A program made the position numbers and the translations under genes. The notes below the pieces were generated by a model, which saw only the letters and a program-made list of their open reading frames with translations, was not told where the DNA came from and did no database searches. Below, piece after piece: positions 32,953 through 44,644 of a DNA stretch of 64,000 bases; positions within the stretch are counted from its first letter, which is position 1, and every line of letters begins with the position of its first letter. The DNA is from Phlebotomus papatasi (taxonomy: Eukaryota > Arthropoda > Insecta > Diptera > Psychodidae): assembly GCF_024763615.1 (NCBI RefSeq), contig NC_077224.1, forward strand, positions 23,901,078-23,965,077, given 5' to 3'.

Positions 32953-33340
32953 CTCGAGCACAGAAAGATCGCGCGCTTTAAGCTTACCGCAGTCAAAAAT
33001 CGCGAGTGTCGGACGCTTTGCTAAAAGAGAAAAAGAAGCCAGAGAGAGAAAGATAGAAATTCTAGGAGAAGCGTCTGTGGAAGTCCTCCTTGTCAGCTGA
33101 TCAAACGACTAACGCATGAGAAATTTTAAGAGAATCCTCAACTCTATCAGACACACGTCCTCTGATCACTTCTCAGAAGACTCTTGGACCAGTTGGGTGG
33201 CTATTTGAGAGACGGATTATCCCTGGGATCAACATCAGGCTTCTCCTGGCTAACACAGTCATCCTGTGGAATAAATCCAACAGAGTTCAGTGCAGATTTT
33301 AGAGAGTGTTTGTGTGTGCATTCGAGAAATATTCCCGGAG
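32948..33340 (+). other. Noncoding first exon (5' UTR) of an unidentified gene
   Basis: It runs from the initiator to GGAG/GTCAGT, a good donor at 33340/33341. Composition is more balanced than the flanks, with purine-rich stretches. It contains no long open frame, so it would be 5' UTR. The probable partner exon is at 37577-37885. Confidence 0.45.
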
Positions 33341-33544
33341 GTCAGTGAGTTTATTTTCAATGGATTTACAGTGAGGATAAGAAAATTTGGTGCATTTAAA
33401 ATTCTTGTGCAGGATATTAAAGTAAGGATATTTATTCTAAAATTTGTATTTATTCAGAATATTCCTTAGTGAATATTTTAATAATTTGGGCAGTGCAATT
33501 AGAGACAAGAATTTCAAGTAATTATTTTATGAAAATGTTCTTAA

Positions 33545-34067
33545 CCCTTTAAGGACGATTGGAACACCGGTGTCCCTTAAAGAAAAATTTTTCCTGACTA
33601 CCCAAAAATTATTTTTTCTTTATGTTTGTACGTAATTGCAGAGAGTAGAAGGTTGAAGGAATCTAGGATATTTTTTGCAAGTCTCTAGCTGTTTGCTATA
33701 TAGTAAATTTTTAAGCTAAAAAATGACGAATTTTTAAATTTCCATAATGAAAATTAATTATAATTACTTTTTATCCTTCCAATTTTTTTCAGCAGAACCG
33801 TTTTGGAGAAAGAAACTATAATACTCAAACATAATATTTTTCATTAGAGTAAAAATTATCATTCATTTGTATTGTCAGAAAAATTACTTAAATTTTTAGG
33901 CTATTATTGTCCCTATCGTTCATAAAGGTAAAAAATACACCGAATCAGATTCTGATAGATTTTCTAAGGTTCGATGTAAGATCTTTTTTTGTTTATCTGA
34001 TTTTGTTTATCAGTTTTATTTTTATCGCTGATTTTCGGTCCGCAAAAACTGTCTCGTCGTTAAAGGG
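33545..34067. mobile_element. piggyBac-like MITE with TTAA duplications
   Basis: TTAA is followed by CCCTTTAAGGACGATTGG at the left. GTCTCGTCGTTAAAGGG is followed by TTAA at the right. The CCCTTT-type TIR and TTAA target site are diagnostic of piggyBac-related elements. At 523 bp with no transposase it is non-autonomous. Confidence 0.75.
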
Positions 34068-34071
34068 TTAA

Positions 34072-35245
34072 TCCTTTTTTTTCAAATTGATAAAGTTTTT
34101 GGTTATGCATAGCCTAACCTTAAAAATTAAGAACTTTGAAAGAATTTCTTAATTTGCCTTTAAATTTCATTTTCTAGTATTTCAGTTCCAGTTAGAAATT
34201 TTAGGCACGACAGAAACTAACCTAAAATTACTTTAGCATTCGATTAAGTCAAATATTAACCTCAAAAATTTTAAATTGTCCATATCGGTTTATTTTAATT
34301 AAATTAGTTAAAATTTTGCAGAAGCTACATATATTGTTCTTGAATTTTTGATAAAATTACATGTTATGTTGAAGTTGGAAATTTCTTACAGTGTCTTTTG
34401 ACGTAACCTCAAACTCTAGAAAATCAAGGAAAAACAAACCGATTCTAAAATTGCTTTATATTCCTATTAAATATTATTTCAACATCAGAAAAAATTAGAT
34501 TTATGTTTCTGATTTTTTTTTGAATTTTTGAGAAAAAAAAACAATAATTTTGGATTTAAAAAAAAACTGTCACTTGGACTTTTCATTACAAGTTTCGTCT
34601 AATACTGCACATTAAAGTTAAATTGCAGGCTTAAAGCTAAAGTAATGTTTAAACCAAAAATTTAAGAGAATGGTATTTTTAAAATTCAGAAAAAATCAGT
34701 TTTATAAAGGTCCGCAATAAGGAAAATCTCACTTTTTGTAACAGATTATAATCACGTAATCATTTTCGCAACTTTTATCTTAGAAAAAGTTGATTTTTCA
34801 AGAGAAAGTTGAATTTTACAACGATTGTTGTAAATAAGATAAATTTTTCTAATTGAATTCCCCAAATAAAACGATAAATGTTGTGAATTCAACTTTCTGC
34901 TTGGATAATCGCTAGAAATATTACTAAGATGATCGTATTATTTTAATTACACAGGATAATCGTAGCACTTTTTAGTAGTCTTTTTTAATAGCTGAAAAAT
35001 CATTTTCTTGCTATCGATAACCATTGAAAATATTACTGCGATAATCGTGTTACTCTAATTACACATGAGAAGCTCAGAACAGAAAAGAACTCTTTTAATA
35101 GGGACATGCAAACAACTTAATGTTTTTTTTTGCTCTGAGCGTGCCATATGATAATCGTAGTATTTTTTACAGTACAAAATTACAATCGATTATCATTTTA
35201 TTTTTGAGCATTCAACGAAGGAAATTCAAATTTATTTTTACTGGG
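34072..35245. other. Probable intron or intergenic, no gene recognised
   Basis: Very AT-rich. A diverged direct repeat (TTATCGATAACC/GATAATCG motifs around 34905-35190) is visible. No coding exon is supported. Confidence 0.45.
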
Positions 35246-35378
35246 TCCCGGTTAAAATTCCGAAAGCCAAAATCCCAAATTGGCCAAAATCCCGAAAGCC
35301 AAAATCCCAAATTGGCCAAAATCCCGAAAGCCAAAATTCCGAAAACAAAATCCCAAATTGGCCAAAATCCCAAAAACT
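35246..35378 (+). repeat. Tandem array of CCAAAATCCCGAAAG units
   Basis: It starts CCCGGTTAAAATTCCGAAAG, the same terminal motif as the foldback at 40641-41510, followed by about eight alternating CCAAAATCCCGAAAG/CCAAATTGG units. It is a one-armed relic of that family. The short frame across it is repeat-encoded. Confidence 0.7.
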
Positions 35379-36358
35379 GAGCACTTTCTCCTATTTTTTT
35401 AAATATGGGTGCGATGAATTACATTTATAGAAAAATATAAGAAACATTTAGTAATTTTGAAGCTTAGGATTGTACAAAGCATGGACATTATCCCCTATTT
35501 ATACAGTTTAATATTTAAAAACATCTTTTTTTCTTAGAACTGATAAGGAACACGTGGTCATTATTTTACTTATCCTTTCTTCTCGTAAAAATTCACGGAA
35601 AAATGAAAGTGGTTACCCCCCTGCCGAGTGATGAATTTTTTAAACAGAAAGATAGGTTATGTTAGCCCTAACGGGCCTAACCTTAAAAATTCTTTACATA
35701 TTTTTTTGTGGCTCACTCCTCTTGTGAATAGATTTTTGATCAGTTAATTTATCCGCGACGAAAAGGTATGAATTGTTCAAATGTTAAATGATTTAAATTA
35801 TGTCCCTGGAAACATATGAGATATTACAGATCTATGAATAAATGAGAATAGAAAATGCAGATTATAGCATTTTTTATTAATTTTAAATTATCAAAAAAGA
35901 AGTAATGCGATATTTGGAAATATTACTTTCTAATATTTTCTAATATTCAGCATTTTTATAAAATTTTTGGTTGTAAATTGTATCACTCAGAAATTTTGAT
36001 AAATTCTAACCCACAAAAAATTCTGAAGTTGCGCATTAATGCAGTTTCAAATACAAAAGACATTTTTAAATCGTTATTAAAGAAGACCAAATGATTTTAT
36101 TTTTTAATCAAAATTCCTTAGATAGAGAAAAAAACAAGAATGTTAATTTGGCGTTCAAATCACATGGTCGCGTACACTAATTTTGCTAAGAGATTAAAAT
36201 ATTTTAAGGTTAAAATCTGATATTTTTTGGGTTAAATAGAAAAAACTTAAAATATTTAAAATACTTTAAATCATACTCTATGATAATACAAAACAAAATT
36301 TTTTTATCTAAAAATCTAAAAACACTTTTATCAAGTAAAATAGTATAATTAGAAATTA
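35379..36358. other. Probable intron or intergenic, no gene recognised
   Basis: AT-rich. 35450-35500 resembles one end of the MITE at 49676 (GGATTGTACAAAGCATGGAC). No gene is seen. Confidence 0.45.
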
Positions 36359-36492
36359 TAATGTCCAACGCACAATAATTATGTTTTCATAATTTTCCAT
36401 AAGAGTAAGCGAGATGCCTAGATATAGATCTTACAATCGTTGAAATGTCAAAAACATGTTTACTAAACAAAAGTTATTATGCGTTGGGCATA
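36359..36492. mobile_element. MITE of the TGCCCAACGCACAATAAC family, copy 2
   Basis: Inverted ends (ATGTCCAACGCACAATAAT and AAAGTTATTATGCGTTGGGC) surround a degenerate TCTAGATATAG centre. It directly abuts copy 3. Confidence 0.7.
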
Positions 36493-36642
36493 ATGCTCAG
36501 CGCTCAATCACTTTTGTTTAGTAAACATGTTTTTTTACATTTCAATGAGAGTGAGTGAGATCTAGATCTAGTCATCTCGCTCTCTCTCATAGGAAATTGT
36601 GAAAACATGTTTACAAACAAAAGTTATTGTGCACTGGGCATT
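36491..36642. mobile_element. MITE of the TGCCCAACGCACAATAAC family, copy 3
   Basis: It starts TAATGCTCAGCGCTCAATC and ends AAAGTTATTGTGCACTGGGC around a perfect AGATCTAGATCT centre. Head-to-tail with copy 2, sharing the TA junction. Confidence 0.7.
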
Positions 36643-37159
36643 ATTATTTCCATCAAATTGATAAACAATTTTACAGAAAATATCCCAAGACCATTTTGAG
36701 AGATAGGGACAGAAATGAAAGAGAAAACTATCTATTTTGCAGCGCCATCTATCGTGAAATTCCCATGAAAACCAGATTTCGAGAAAATTTTTACATAATT
36801 TTAGTGGATTCGGTTTCAACAAGATATCTTTTCGAAAATGAAAGGATTTTACAAGAATCCCTATGGCGACAGAGATTGCCAAATGCCAAACGTCTTGTTA
36901 CTTTTCCATATAAATCGACTTATTTTACAATTTTTTACGAGATTATTTACGAGATATTTTTATCAGAGTATGTTTTAGAGGTATCCTAATCGAACATTTC
37001 GTCCAAACACACCTTTGATTACAAAAATCGCCATTTTGAATTATTGAAGGTCAAAAGGTCAACCGCCTTGGTGGGCCTACTTTTCAACAGATTTGGACAA
37101 ATTTTCTTAGGATATGCGATGTCTTGGATTAACAATTAGAATACATGGTTAGGTCATAA

Positions 37160-37205
<46 letters not shown>

Positions 37206-37576
37206 AGTGTATTTTTGTAAGTCTTTGGAAAAAGTCACAAAAAATAGAATGGGTCAATGCAAAAAAAATCTGAAAGTGCATCTATAATTTTTGTTACAAG
37301 TGTAAAAAAATTGAAAAGTGAGATTTTTTCCTGGTTGTCAAGCTTTATTGTGCACCAATGGAATTATGAGAGGAGTTTCCTCGTGAAATATGTACACAAA
37401 GGTGTTGAGAAGACTGTAAACAAAAAAAGCCTTCTTGCATCTCTGAATGCTTCTGCGTGGAAGTGTTAAACTCTTTTTCTCCTGGCAATTCTCTGGCTCC
37501 AGGCCAAGAGTTATTTTTAGTTACAATTGTAAATTTTATTAGTGGATTAAAGAAAATGTTTATCCCACTAGCGCAG
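36643..37576. other. Probable intron, no gene recognised
   Basis: It contains a trinucleotide microsatellite at 37161-37202. Open frames around 36627-36989 and 37345-37659 have no recognisable domains and lack supporting splice sites. Confidence 0.45.
37161..37202. repeat. AAT microsatellite
   Basis: About fourteen uninterrupted AAT/ATA units. Confidence 0.9.
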
Positions 37577-37885
37577 ATCCTGCTCGTAGAAGACGCACCC
37601 AAAAGGCAGAGAGGAGGTTCCGACTTTGTTGTAGAAGATAGAGAAAAAGAGGTGAACAAGAGTCATTGGGTCATTTACCCACAACGCCCAAGATTCAACG
37701 AGAGATCTCCAAAGAAGTCAACCCACTATTTAGTGAGATTGAAAATTGGGGCACTGAATCTGATACAAGTGTCTGTGATCGAGTGTCATTGAGGGTGATG
37801 GCTCCAATTGCAACAGTGTGTGAAGATCAACAGAGTGCATCAGCAGAAATGTCCTCAGCAGCTGCATCCAATGGATTATTAGATG
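37577..37885 (+). CDS. Candidate second exon with start codon of an unidentified gene
   Basis: A less AT-rich block begins after CACTAGCGCAG (acceptor 37576) and ends GATG/GTGAGT (donor 37885/37886). The only start that stays open to the donor is ATG 37798 (GGTGATGG context). It gives 29 codons plus one base, a Ser/Ala-rich peptide beginning MAPIATVCEDQQ. The upstream part would be 5' UTR. It would be joined to the exon ending at 33340 across a 4.2-kb intron. No downstream exon is recognised in this window, so the gene must continue beyond it or through exons too short to see. I do not recognise the protein. Confidence 0.35.
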
Positions 37886-38572
37886 GTGAGTCAAAATGAA
37901 AAAAAAAACACATCTTTTCTATTCACTTCAAAAAAATCTAAAGTAGAGCACAAACTCAAATGTCCTTCAAGTATTGAAAAAATTAGGAAATTATTACAAT
38001 GACAGAAAAAAATACGTAATAGTTGCTCTGCTCATTGCCAAGCGCGAGTCGCAGCAAAAATTGCTCCGATGATTTCAAAATTATCTTTTTTTTAACCCAT
38101 TGGACACGTATTGATTGGTTATTGATTTGTTAGATGTTCGTGCAATATTCAAAACAGATGATTCAAAGGCTAAACTACTGCATTGACTGATTTAGCACGC
38201 GATGGGGAAAGCCGCATTTCTAGGAAAGTTTCTCAAAGCTATTTTTAGAATATCTCCATGCATCTTCCTCGTGGATATTCTCTCAGGAAAAAGAAAATTC
38301 TATTTGTGGAGAGAAAATAATGTGTCACAATTTCTAGTCAAAAACTACTCAAAGCGCGTGTCTTCATTGTGCCTCAAAAATGTTTAAAAGCTCATAAATC
38401 TGAGGTGTTTATTGCGGTTTGTGATTCATTTTGCAAAAGGTGGGAAGCTATTAAATTTTATGCAACTTTTCAGAACAGTTGAAGTTCCCCACAGTGCCAC
38501 TAGTGGCGCTAGGAGCGTTGTTTGTTTTTTGTTTCTGTTTTTCTTAGAAACTGCTTTATGTAAAAATGATCT
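37886..38572. other. Probable intron, no gene recognised
   Basis: No domain-bearing frame. Part of 38470-38570 is more GC-balanced but shows no splice-supported exon. Confidence 0.4.
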
Positions 38573-38722
38573 TAATGCCCAACGCACAAGAACTTTTGTT
38601 TGTAAACATGTTTTCAAAATTTCCTATGAGAGAGAGCGAGATAACTAGATCCCAGTTTCATTCACTCTCATTGAAATGCCAAAAACATGTTTACAAAACA
38701 AAAGTTATTGTGCGTTGGGCAT
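38573..38722. mobile_element. MITE of the TGCCCAACGCACAATAAC family, copy 4
   Basis: The ends TAATGCCCAACGCACAAGAAC and AAAGTTATTGTGCGTTGGGC surround GAGAGAGCGAGATAACTAGATC. It is immediately followed by copy 5. Confidence 0.7.
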
Positions 38723-38841
38723 AATGCCCAACATACAATAACTTTTGTTTATTAAACATGTTTTTGAAATTTCAATGAGAGTGAGTGAGATCTAGATCTA
38801 GTCATCTCGCTCACTCTCACAGAAATTTTAAAAACATGTTT
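38722..38841. mobile_element. MITE of the same family, copy 5, right end truncated
   Basis: It starts TAATGCCCAACATACAATAAC with an intact centre. The right end stops at AAAACATGTTTACAAT, where a fragment of the GGGGAATTCTGTAA family (ACTGTTACAGAATTCCCG, to 38882) takes over. Confidence 0.65.
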
Positions 38842-38884
38842 ACAATGTATGACATTGTCATACTGTTACAGAATTCCCGTACTG

Positions 38885-40560
38885 GCTAATAGTTAATTTT
38901 ACAAATCCTATTTTTTTATTAACCTTAAGAAAAGATCTTAAGATATAAAAGACAAGAAATAAATTGAAATCTAAATAAATCACTCAAAAATTTTTGCTAT
39001 AAAATAATAAATTTTTGATCAAGAAAAATCAAAATTCTTAGGAACAAAACCTGGAATATTAAAACTTTTATTGTTCAATTAGGTATATTCTTTTTTCTGT
39101 TTTACCCTTTTTCTTACGATTTTTCATTAAATATGATTGATTAGCTTAGATTTTTCATAAACTTTTTTCTTTTTGCTCTTTTTGAAAGTGATAAGTCGAG
39201 ACACATACCACTTTTCTTGGACATGTGTTTAAGAAAATAGTTTTTTCTTACATTTTTCTGTTCAACTATAGTCATCTTTGACTAAAAAAATCTTTTTAGT
39301 TCCTAAGAAATATGAAAATTAAACAAGATAGCACAGATGACTAGCTTTTATAGCATTTCTCTTTCCTAATACTTATTTTTACTACACTTTTTTTTTAAAT
39401 ATTCAGCCTTACGAGAAAGGATTTTTAGGTACAAAAAACAGGAAATAAACTGAAATTTAAATAAGTTAGTCAAAAAGTTACAGACTTTCTAATAATACTT
39501 TTTGATCAACAAAAATCAAACTTCTCTGGGAAAATAATATTTTTAATTATTTTAAATTTATTAAAAAACCTGCAATTATTGTGGATTTGTATTGATCCAT
39601 GATATTGGTTTTCGTATTTTACCTTCTTTCTCACTTTTCACTGAATAAGTTAATTATTTTTCGTTTTTTTCGAGTCCAAAGTTTTAAGTCGAGACACTTA
39701 CCTGTTTTCTGGACATTTATTCATGAAAATGTTTTTTTTTTTTAAATTTTTTCCTGTTCATTTTTCAACTTTGACTAAAGAATACTTTTTAATTCTAAAG
39801 AAAAAAGAAAATTAGAAAATCATCATAGATGGCTTTGTTTTATAGCATGTATCATGGCTAATAGGTAATTATACAACACCTATTTTTTTATTCAGATTTT
39901 TTTTCTGTTTTCTGGTTATACTATTTGTTGTTTAGTATAATTATTATTTGAGATAGACGAGCTTAAAATTTAAGATTGATTTTTTCTTTGATTTCTGAAA
40001 CAATAAGTCGAGACACATACTCCCTTTTTGATCATTCCAAAAAAAAATGTTTTTCCTGCATTGTTTTGTGAAATTTTTCTTCTTTGGCAAGAAAAACTTT
40101 GCGGTTTCACAGAGAAAAGAATATTTACAAAGATAGTACGGATGCCTTACTTTTATAGCATGTGTCTCGGATAATAGTAAGTTTTTTCAAGTGATGGTTT
40201 TACATTTAATTTCCTTATATAAAAGTTTCATATTCTTAACCTTCGTTTTAAGGAAGTTTAATAATTGTCATACGTTGTGGCGTTCGGAATCATTCCTAAT
40301 TCAGAATTTTGGGATTACCTCACTACTGTTTCAGATGGGCAAAGAGGAAAATAACACCATGAAAAATAAGAAAAAAGAGGCACTTCTTCGTGTTTTTTTT
40401 TAATAAATGAATTCGAATTACCCCATTTTAAACTAATACTTTTGCAGATTTGTCCTTTGTAGCACATTTTCAGAGACAAATTATACATAAGGAGAATATT
40501 TTCGATAAAGCTTAAACGGTTAGTTAAGACACATACCATAGGATCAGAATGAATTATTGA
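38885..40560. repeat. Diverged tandem repeat with AAGTCGAGACACATACC motif
   Basis: AAGTCGAGACAC recurs at about 39191, 39690 and 40003 and in altered form near 40517. TTTTATAGCATGTGTC-like motifs occur at about 39342, 39836 and 40150. Spacing alternates near 500 and 313 bp, so the units are unequal and old. The region has no gene. Confidence 0.45.
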
Positions 40561-40640
40561 ATTTTATTTCTGACCATCACAAAACCTCTCAAATCCAAAA
40601 CTTACCTTCAGTAAAATAATACAAACAGCTTTACTGCGTT

Positions 40641-41510
40641 ACCGGCCATAATTTAGGAAACTTTAATCCCGAATGTCAAAATCCCAAAGAGCCAAAAATC
40701 CCGAAAGCGAGAATCCCGAATTTGGCAAAATCCCGAAAGCCAAAATTCTGAAAATCCAGAATCTCGAAAAGCCAAAATCCCGAAAGCCAGAATCCCGAAT
40801 TGGCCAACATTCCAAAAGCCAAAATCCCGAAAGCCTAAATCCCGAAAATCAGAATCCCGAAAGTCAGAATCCCGAATTGGCCAAAATCCCGAAAACCTAA
40901 ATCCCGAAAATCAGAATCCCGAAAAGCCAAAATCCCGAAAGCCAGAATCCCGAATTGGCCAACATCCCGAAATTCAAAATCCATGACGCCAAAATCCCGA
41001 AAGCCAAAATTCCGAAGCCAGAACTCCGAAAAGCCAAAATCCCGAAAACAAAAAGCGCGAATGGTTAAAATCCTGAAAGAAATAAATATATTTTGGCTTT
41101 TCGGAATTTTGGCTTTCGGGATTTTGGCTTTCGGAATTTTGGCTTTTCGGGAATGAATATATTTCTTTCAGGATTTTAACCATTCGCGCTTTTGGTTTTC
41201 GGGATTTTGGCTTTTCGGGATTCTGGATTTTCGGAATTTTGGCGTCATGGATTTTGGCTTTCGGGATGTTGGCCAATTTGGGATTCTGGCTTTCGGGATT
41301 TTGGAAAATTCGGGATTCTGATTTTCGGAATTTTGGCTTTCGGGATTTCGGAATATCGGGATTTTGGCTTCTAGGACTTTAACTAGTTCGGGATTAAAGC
41401 TTTTGGGGTCTCGACTTTCGGGATTTCGGATTTTCAGGATTATGGTTTTTTTTTTGGAATTTTGGCATTTCAGGATATTGGCTTTCGGGGCTTTCGGAAT
41501 TTTAACCGGG
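40641..41510. mobile_element. Foldback element with tandem-repeat arms, about 870 bp
   Basis: The left arm is an array of CCAAAATCCCGAAAG-type units, and the right arm is its inverted counterpart (CTTTCGGGATTTTGG), with a centre near 41120. The right terminus TTCGGAATTTTAACCGGG mirrors the start seen at 35246 (CCCGGTTAAAATTCCGAA). Longer unique matches across the arms include GCGCGAATGGTTAAAATCCT (41044) and its inverse near 41164. Architecture is like Drosophila foldback elements. Long frames on both strands are repeat-encoded, not genes. Confidence 0.75.
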
Positions 41511-43011
41511 ACAAACAGCACAGTCAAAATATATCCATTGTTTATTTATATCTGAAAAAGTTTTTTAGGTTACAAATAACGTAAGTGTTACTTTTTCTTA
41601 CGTTTTTTTTTACAAAATGTAAAAATGTAAGCACCTTGAGTTAAAATAATTGTAAAAGATCGTTTAGATTTCTTTTTATTAAAGAAAAAATTGCGTAAAT
41701 TAATAAAAGTACTTTTTCTCTAAAAAAAAAAAGAAAACATAAATTTTATTCAGCATAAAATTTAAGAGTGTCCACAAAACAACTTTTTATTTCTTTCAAA
41801 AGTTAAAAAGGTCAGTTAAAAGATTATCTGCAAGAGAAATTCTAGTTCAAGATCAGGTTTTCGAAATTATTACAGCAATAATAACTAAGAAATTACATTT
41901 TTGCACTTGAAATTCTTCAAATTTTATGCTCATGCGAAAATTTATTTTAAGATGGTTATTAATAAAGTTATATGGTGTCCTACGGCCTAATTGAATATGC
42001 TTGAATGGGTTGTGCTTTTGTCTTAATTTTTTGATTCATGTTTTTTCGATTGGGAGATTTTTGTGAGGAAATGGGGACAAAAAGATTAAAATAAATGCTT
42101 CAATGGGTTATGGGTTTTATAAATAAAATCCGTCACAAATCATGCCTGTCATAATTTTCTCGAACACTTGACAATTAAATCCACGATCTTAGAAGGAGGA
42201 ACTATGTGCTTATCAGCTGAAGTTTGAGTACTTATATCAAGTTACTCGCGAGAGAGAGAGAGAGAGAGAGATGTTTTGTTATCAGAAATATTCGGATATT
42301 CTCATGGGAGTTATTTATCAAAGCCAAGAGGAGGAGACTCAGTGACTCGGTCAGAAAATCTGTAGAAAGTCAACTTTAGGGTTATCAAAATGAGAATTAG
42401 AGGGAAAATTCAGCGGAAAAATAATTTAATTATAAAAAAGAAAAATGAAGATTAGCAAGAAAATTTGATGAATCAGATTTCAGAGATAGATGATGGGTTA
42501 AAAATAAACACGATTTCGAACATATGCAACGCATAATGATAATTACATCATTCTGATAACTACTTTTTTTTGTAGCTCACCTCTCTCTCTCTCTCAGGCC
42601 TTTCAATTATTGAATGAAAACAGAAAATTATGGATAGCTTCAAAGTGTCTTGTAAACATTGAAAATATTGCATCTGCATCATTATTTTCTGTCCGTGATG
42701 CGCTAATGATTGATTGACTTGGTGCTTGGATGTCTCTAGAAAGTAGTTTTCCTATCGGTCTTTCAACTGCCAATTGATCACAATCTTCAGTGGAGTTAGC
42801 AACCCAAAACACAGCCTATCCAACTGTTCGTAGAGTAACGCAATTTATTGCTCAATGGACATGCGTTATGGGATAATTGGGAGAGGAATTTGTAAGCAAG
42901 GTGGTTTGGAGGCACATTAGCCTTTGTTTTTTAGGGTTTACGCACATTTATTCAAAATCCAAAAAAATAGTAAATAAACCATAACCCTAGACACACATCA
43001 AATATCCTGGA
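41511..43011. other. Intergenic or intron, no gene recognised
   Basis: It contains a GA microsatellite (42249-42271) and a CT microsatellite (42581-42595). A short minus-strand frame at 42603-42812 has no identifiable domain. Confidence 0.45.
42249..42271. repeat. GA microsatellite
   Basis: About eleven GA units. Confidence 0.85.
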
Positions 43012-43360
43012 GGGGAATTCTGTAACGCTCTGCTAATGCCACATGACAAATTGGGTTCGAATCTTAGGAGAGCTTTTTCAAAAATGCGATTCTATAGCCG
43101 TGACATTGCCATTTCAGCTCACGTGACATTGCCAGAAGTCACATATTTGAGATTTCTGGCAATTCAAATGACAATGAATTTTGTTAAACAAACAAACAAA
43201 ACGTCCTGTATTTTCATAAAATCATTAAGTAAAGGTATTTCAATAAAAATTCTATGAATTGCATTTTCGAACTCATATGATATGACAAAAAAAAGCTCGA
43301 ATGGCATTGTCAGGTTTCGAACTCACTCGTGACAATGCCACGAAAATTACAGAATTCCCC
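43012..43360 (+). mobile_element. MITE of the GGGGAATTCTGTAA family, copy 2
   Basis: It starts GGGGAATTCTGTAACGCTCT and ends GAAAATTACAGAATTCCCC, followed by TA. Same family and length class as 19107-19478 in the opposite orientation. Confidence 0.75.
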
Positions 43361-44434
43361 TACTGGTGTGTGTCTCAGCTGAGAAACAAAGGACTGTATT
43401 TAAAGTCTTTACAAAGAAAAATTTTATTTATTTATATCAATAGCAATTTTCTATTCATTTTCTCGGAAAAAAAGATTTCCAGCCTGGGCTTGGTCATTAA
43501 GCTTTATCTTCCTTTACTTTTTTTTCTTTTCTTTTCTTATTCACTATTTTTCTTTTGTTTGACTTTTTTTATTTTTTTCTGCCACACTATTGTAAGAGGG
43601 TTGTTCCCTATTTATGGTGTTTTTATTCTAATAATAATAATAATAATAATCTTGGGAAAAAACAAACGGATAAGTTTTATAGCAAGTGTCTTAGCTAAAT
43701 TGAGATCTTTCAGTGTTCATCAGTGATCGAAAAATCTAAATTCATAGAAAATTCTTCAAATATCCAAGTGAACGTCTTAGCGAAATTAATTAAATGTCGC
43801 ACTTCATATGTTCTCCCTACATTTGCAAATGATGTTTCTAATTTATTATTTGCAACAGAAATAATCGTAAGAGATTTTTTTGGTTTCAACTTACTTTATG
43901 GCTTCTAAACATCATGATAAATTCTCGTTAAAATGAAACATTTTGAAATAAATCTAGTCAAAATGTGCCAAAATGATCGATTTTGACACATGAGGCTCTT
44001 AGAGGCTTCGCATATACGATGGCTTCGAAAACTTCATATTTTTTCCGTATTCTTTTAGGGCTAGTTTTCCATTTTTTCCAGGAAACGTGAGGATTAAGAC
44101 TAGCCAATTTAAATATATTATCATAGGTCAGATTCGTTAAATATTAATTTAAAAGATAGGCCACGCCCCTTTTCGAAATTTTATTCAAATTTCTTTTATA
44201 GCCCTACAAAGATTTTGCCAGCAAATTAAAAAATAAACGTCAAAAAACCTGAATTTTTACATTATAAGTTCTATAATAACTTAAAAGTTGCATTCGTCTT
44301 ATGTTTGTAAATTTATTGTATTGACATAAGAGAAAAGCAATTTTTACGTTATTAAAATTAATGGCATCAAGTAGTTTTTCAGAGGTAATGATAAAAAATC
44401 CAATCTTCATTATCCAGAAATATTTTTATCAATG
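43361..44434. other. Intergenic or intron, no gene recognised
   Basis: T-rich tract (43520-43600) and a short TAA microsatellite at 43631-43651. The 141-codon frame across them is compositional. 44004-44070 is a fragment of the GGCTTCG TIR family. Confidence 0.45.
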
Positions 44435-44644
44435 CACTGTGAGTGAGAGAAATCTGAACAAGTTAAAATAACATTCCGGAAATATTAATTTTACCCTGCA
44501 GTATTGATCCAAAATCGGTGTAAATATTGCCCTTTTTAGGTGTATTAGGGCTTAAAGTTACCCTTTTTCATGTTAATTTTACCGTTAAAAAGGTGTAAAA
44601 GTTATGAGGAAAAAATGTTAATCGCACCCTCTTTTTTCTCAGTG
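44435..44644 (-). mobile_element. MITE of the CACTGAGAAAAAA family, copy 1
   Basis: It starts CACTGTGAGTGAGAGAAATC and ends CGCACCCTCTTTTTTCTCAGTG. Interior blocks GTTAATTTTACC, CTGCAGTATTGATCC and TCGGTGTAAATATT are shared with 58695, 61969 and 62222. Confidence 0.75.

Noticed and set aside
36627..36989. 120-codon plus-strand frame as an exon
   Set aside because: It begins within MITE copy 3 and has no domain or splice support.
40673..41527. Repetitive proteins rich in Lys-Ile-Pro-Lys or Pro-Glu-Ser-Gln motifs
   Set aside because: They are translations of the foldback tandem repeat, and similar frames occur in both strands of the palindrome.
43301..43726. 141-codon frame as a small membrane protein
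   Set aside because: It starts inside a MITE and the hydrophobicity comes from a T-rich tract; no start context or homology is apparent.
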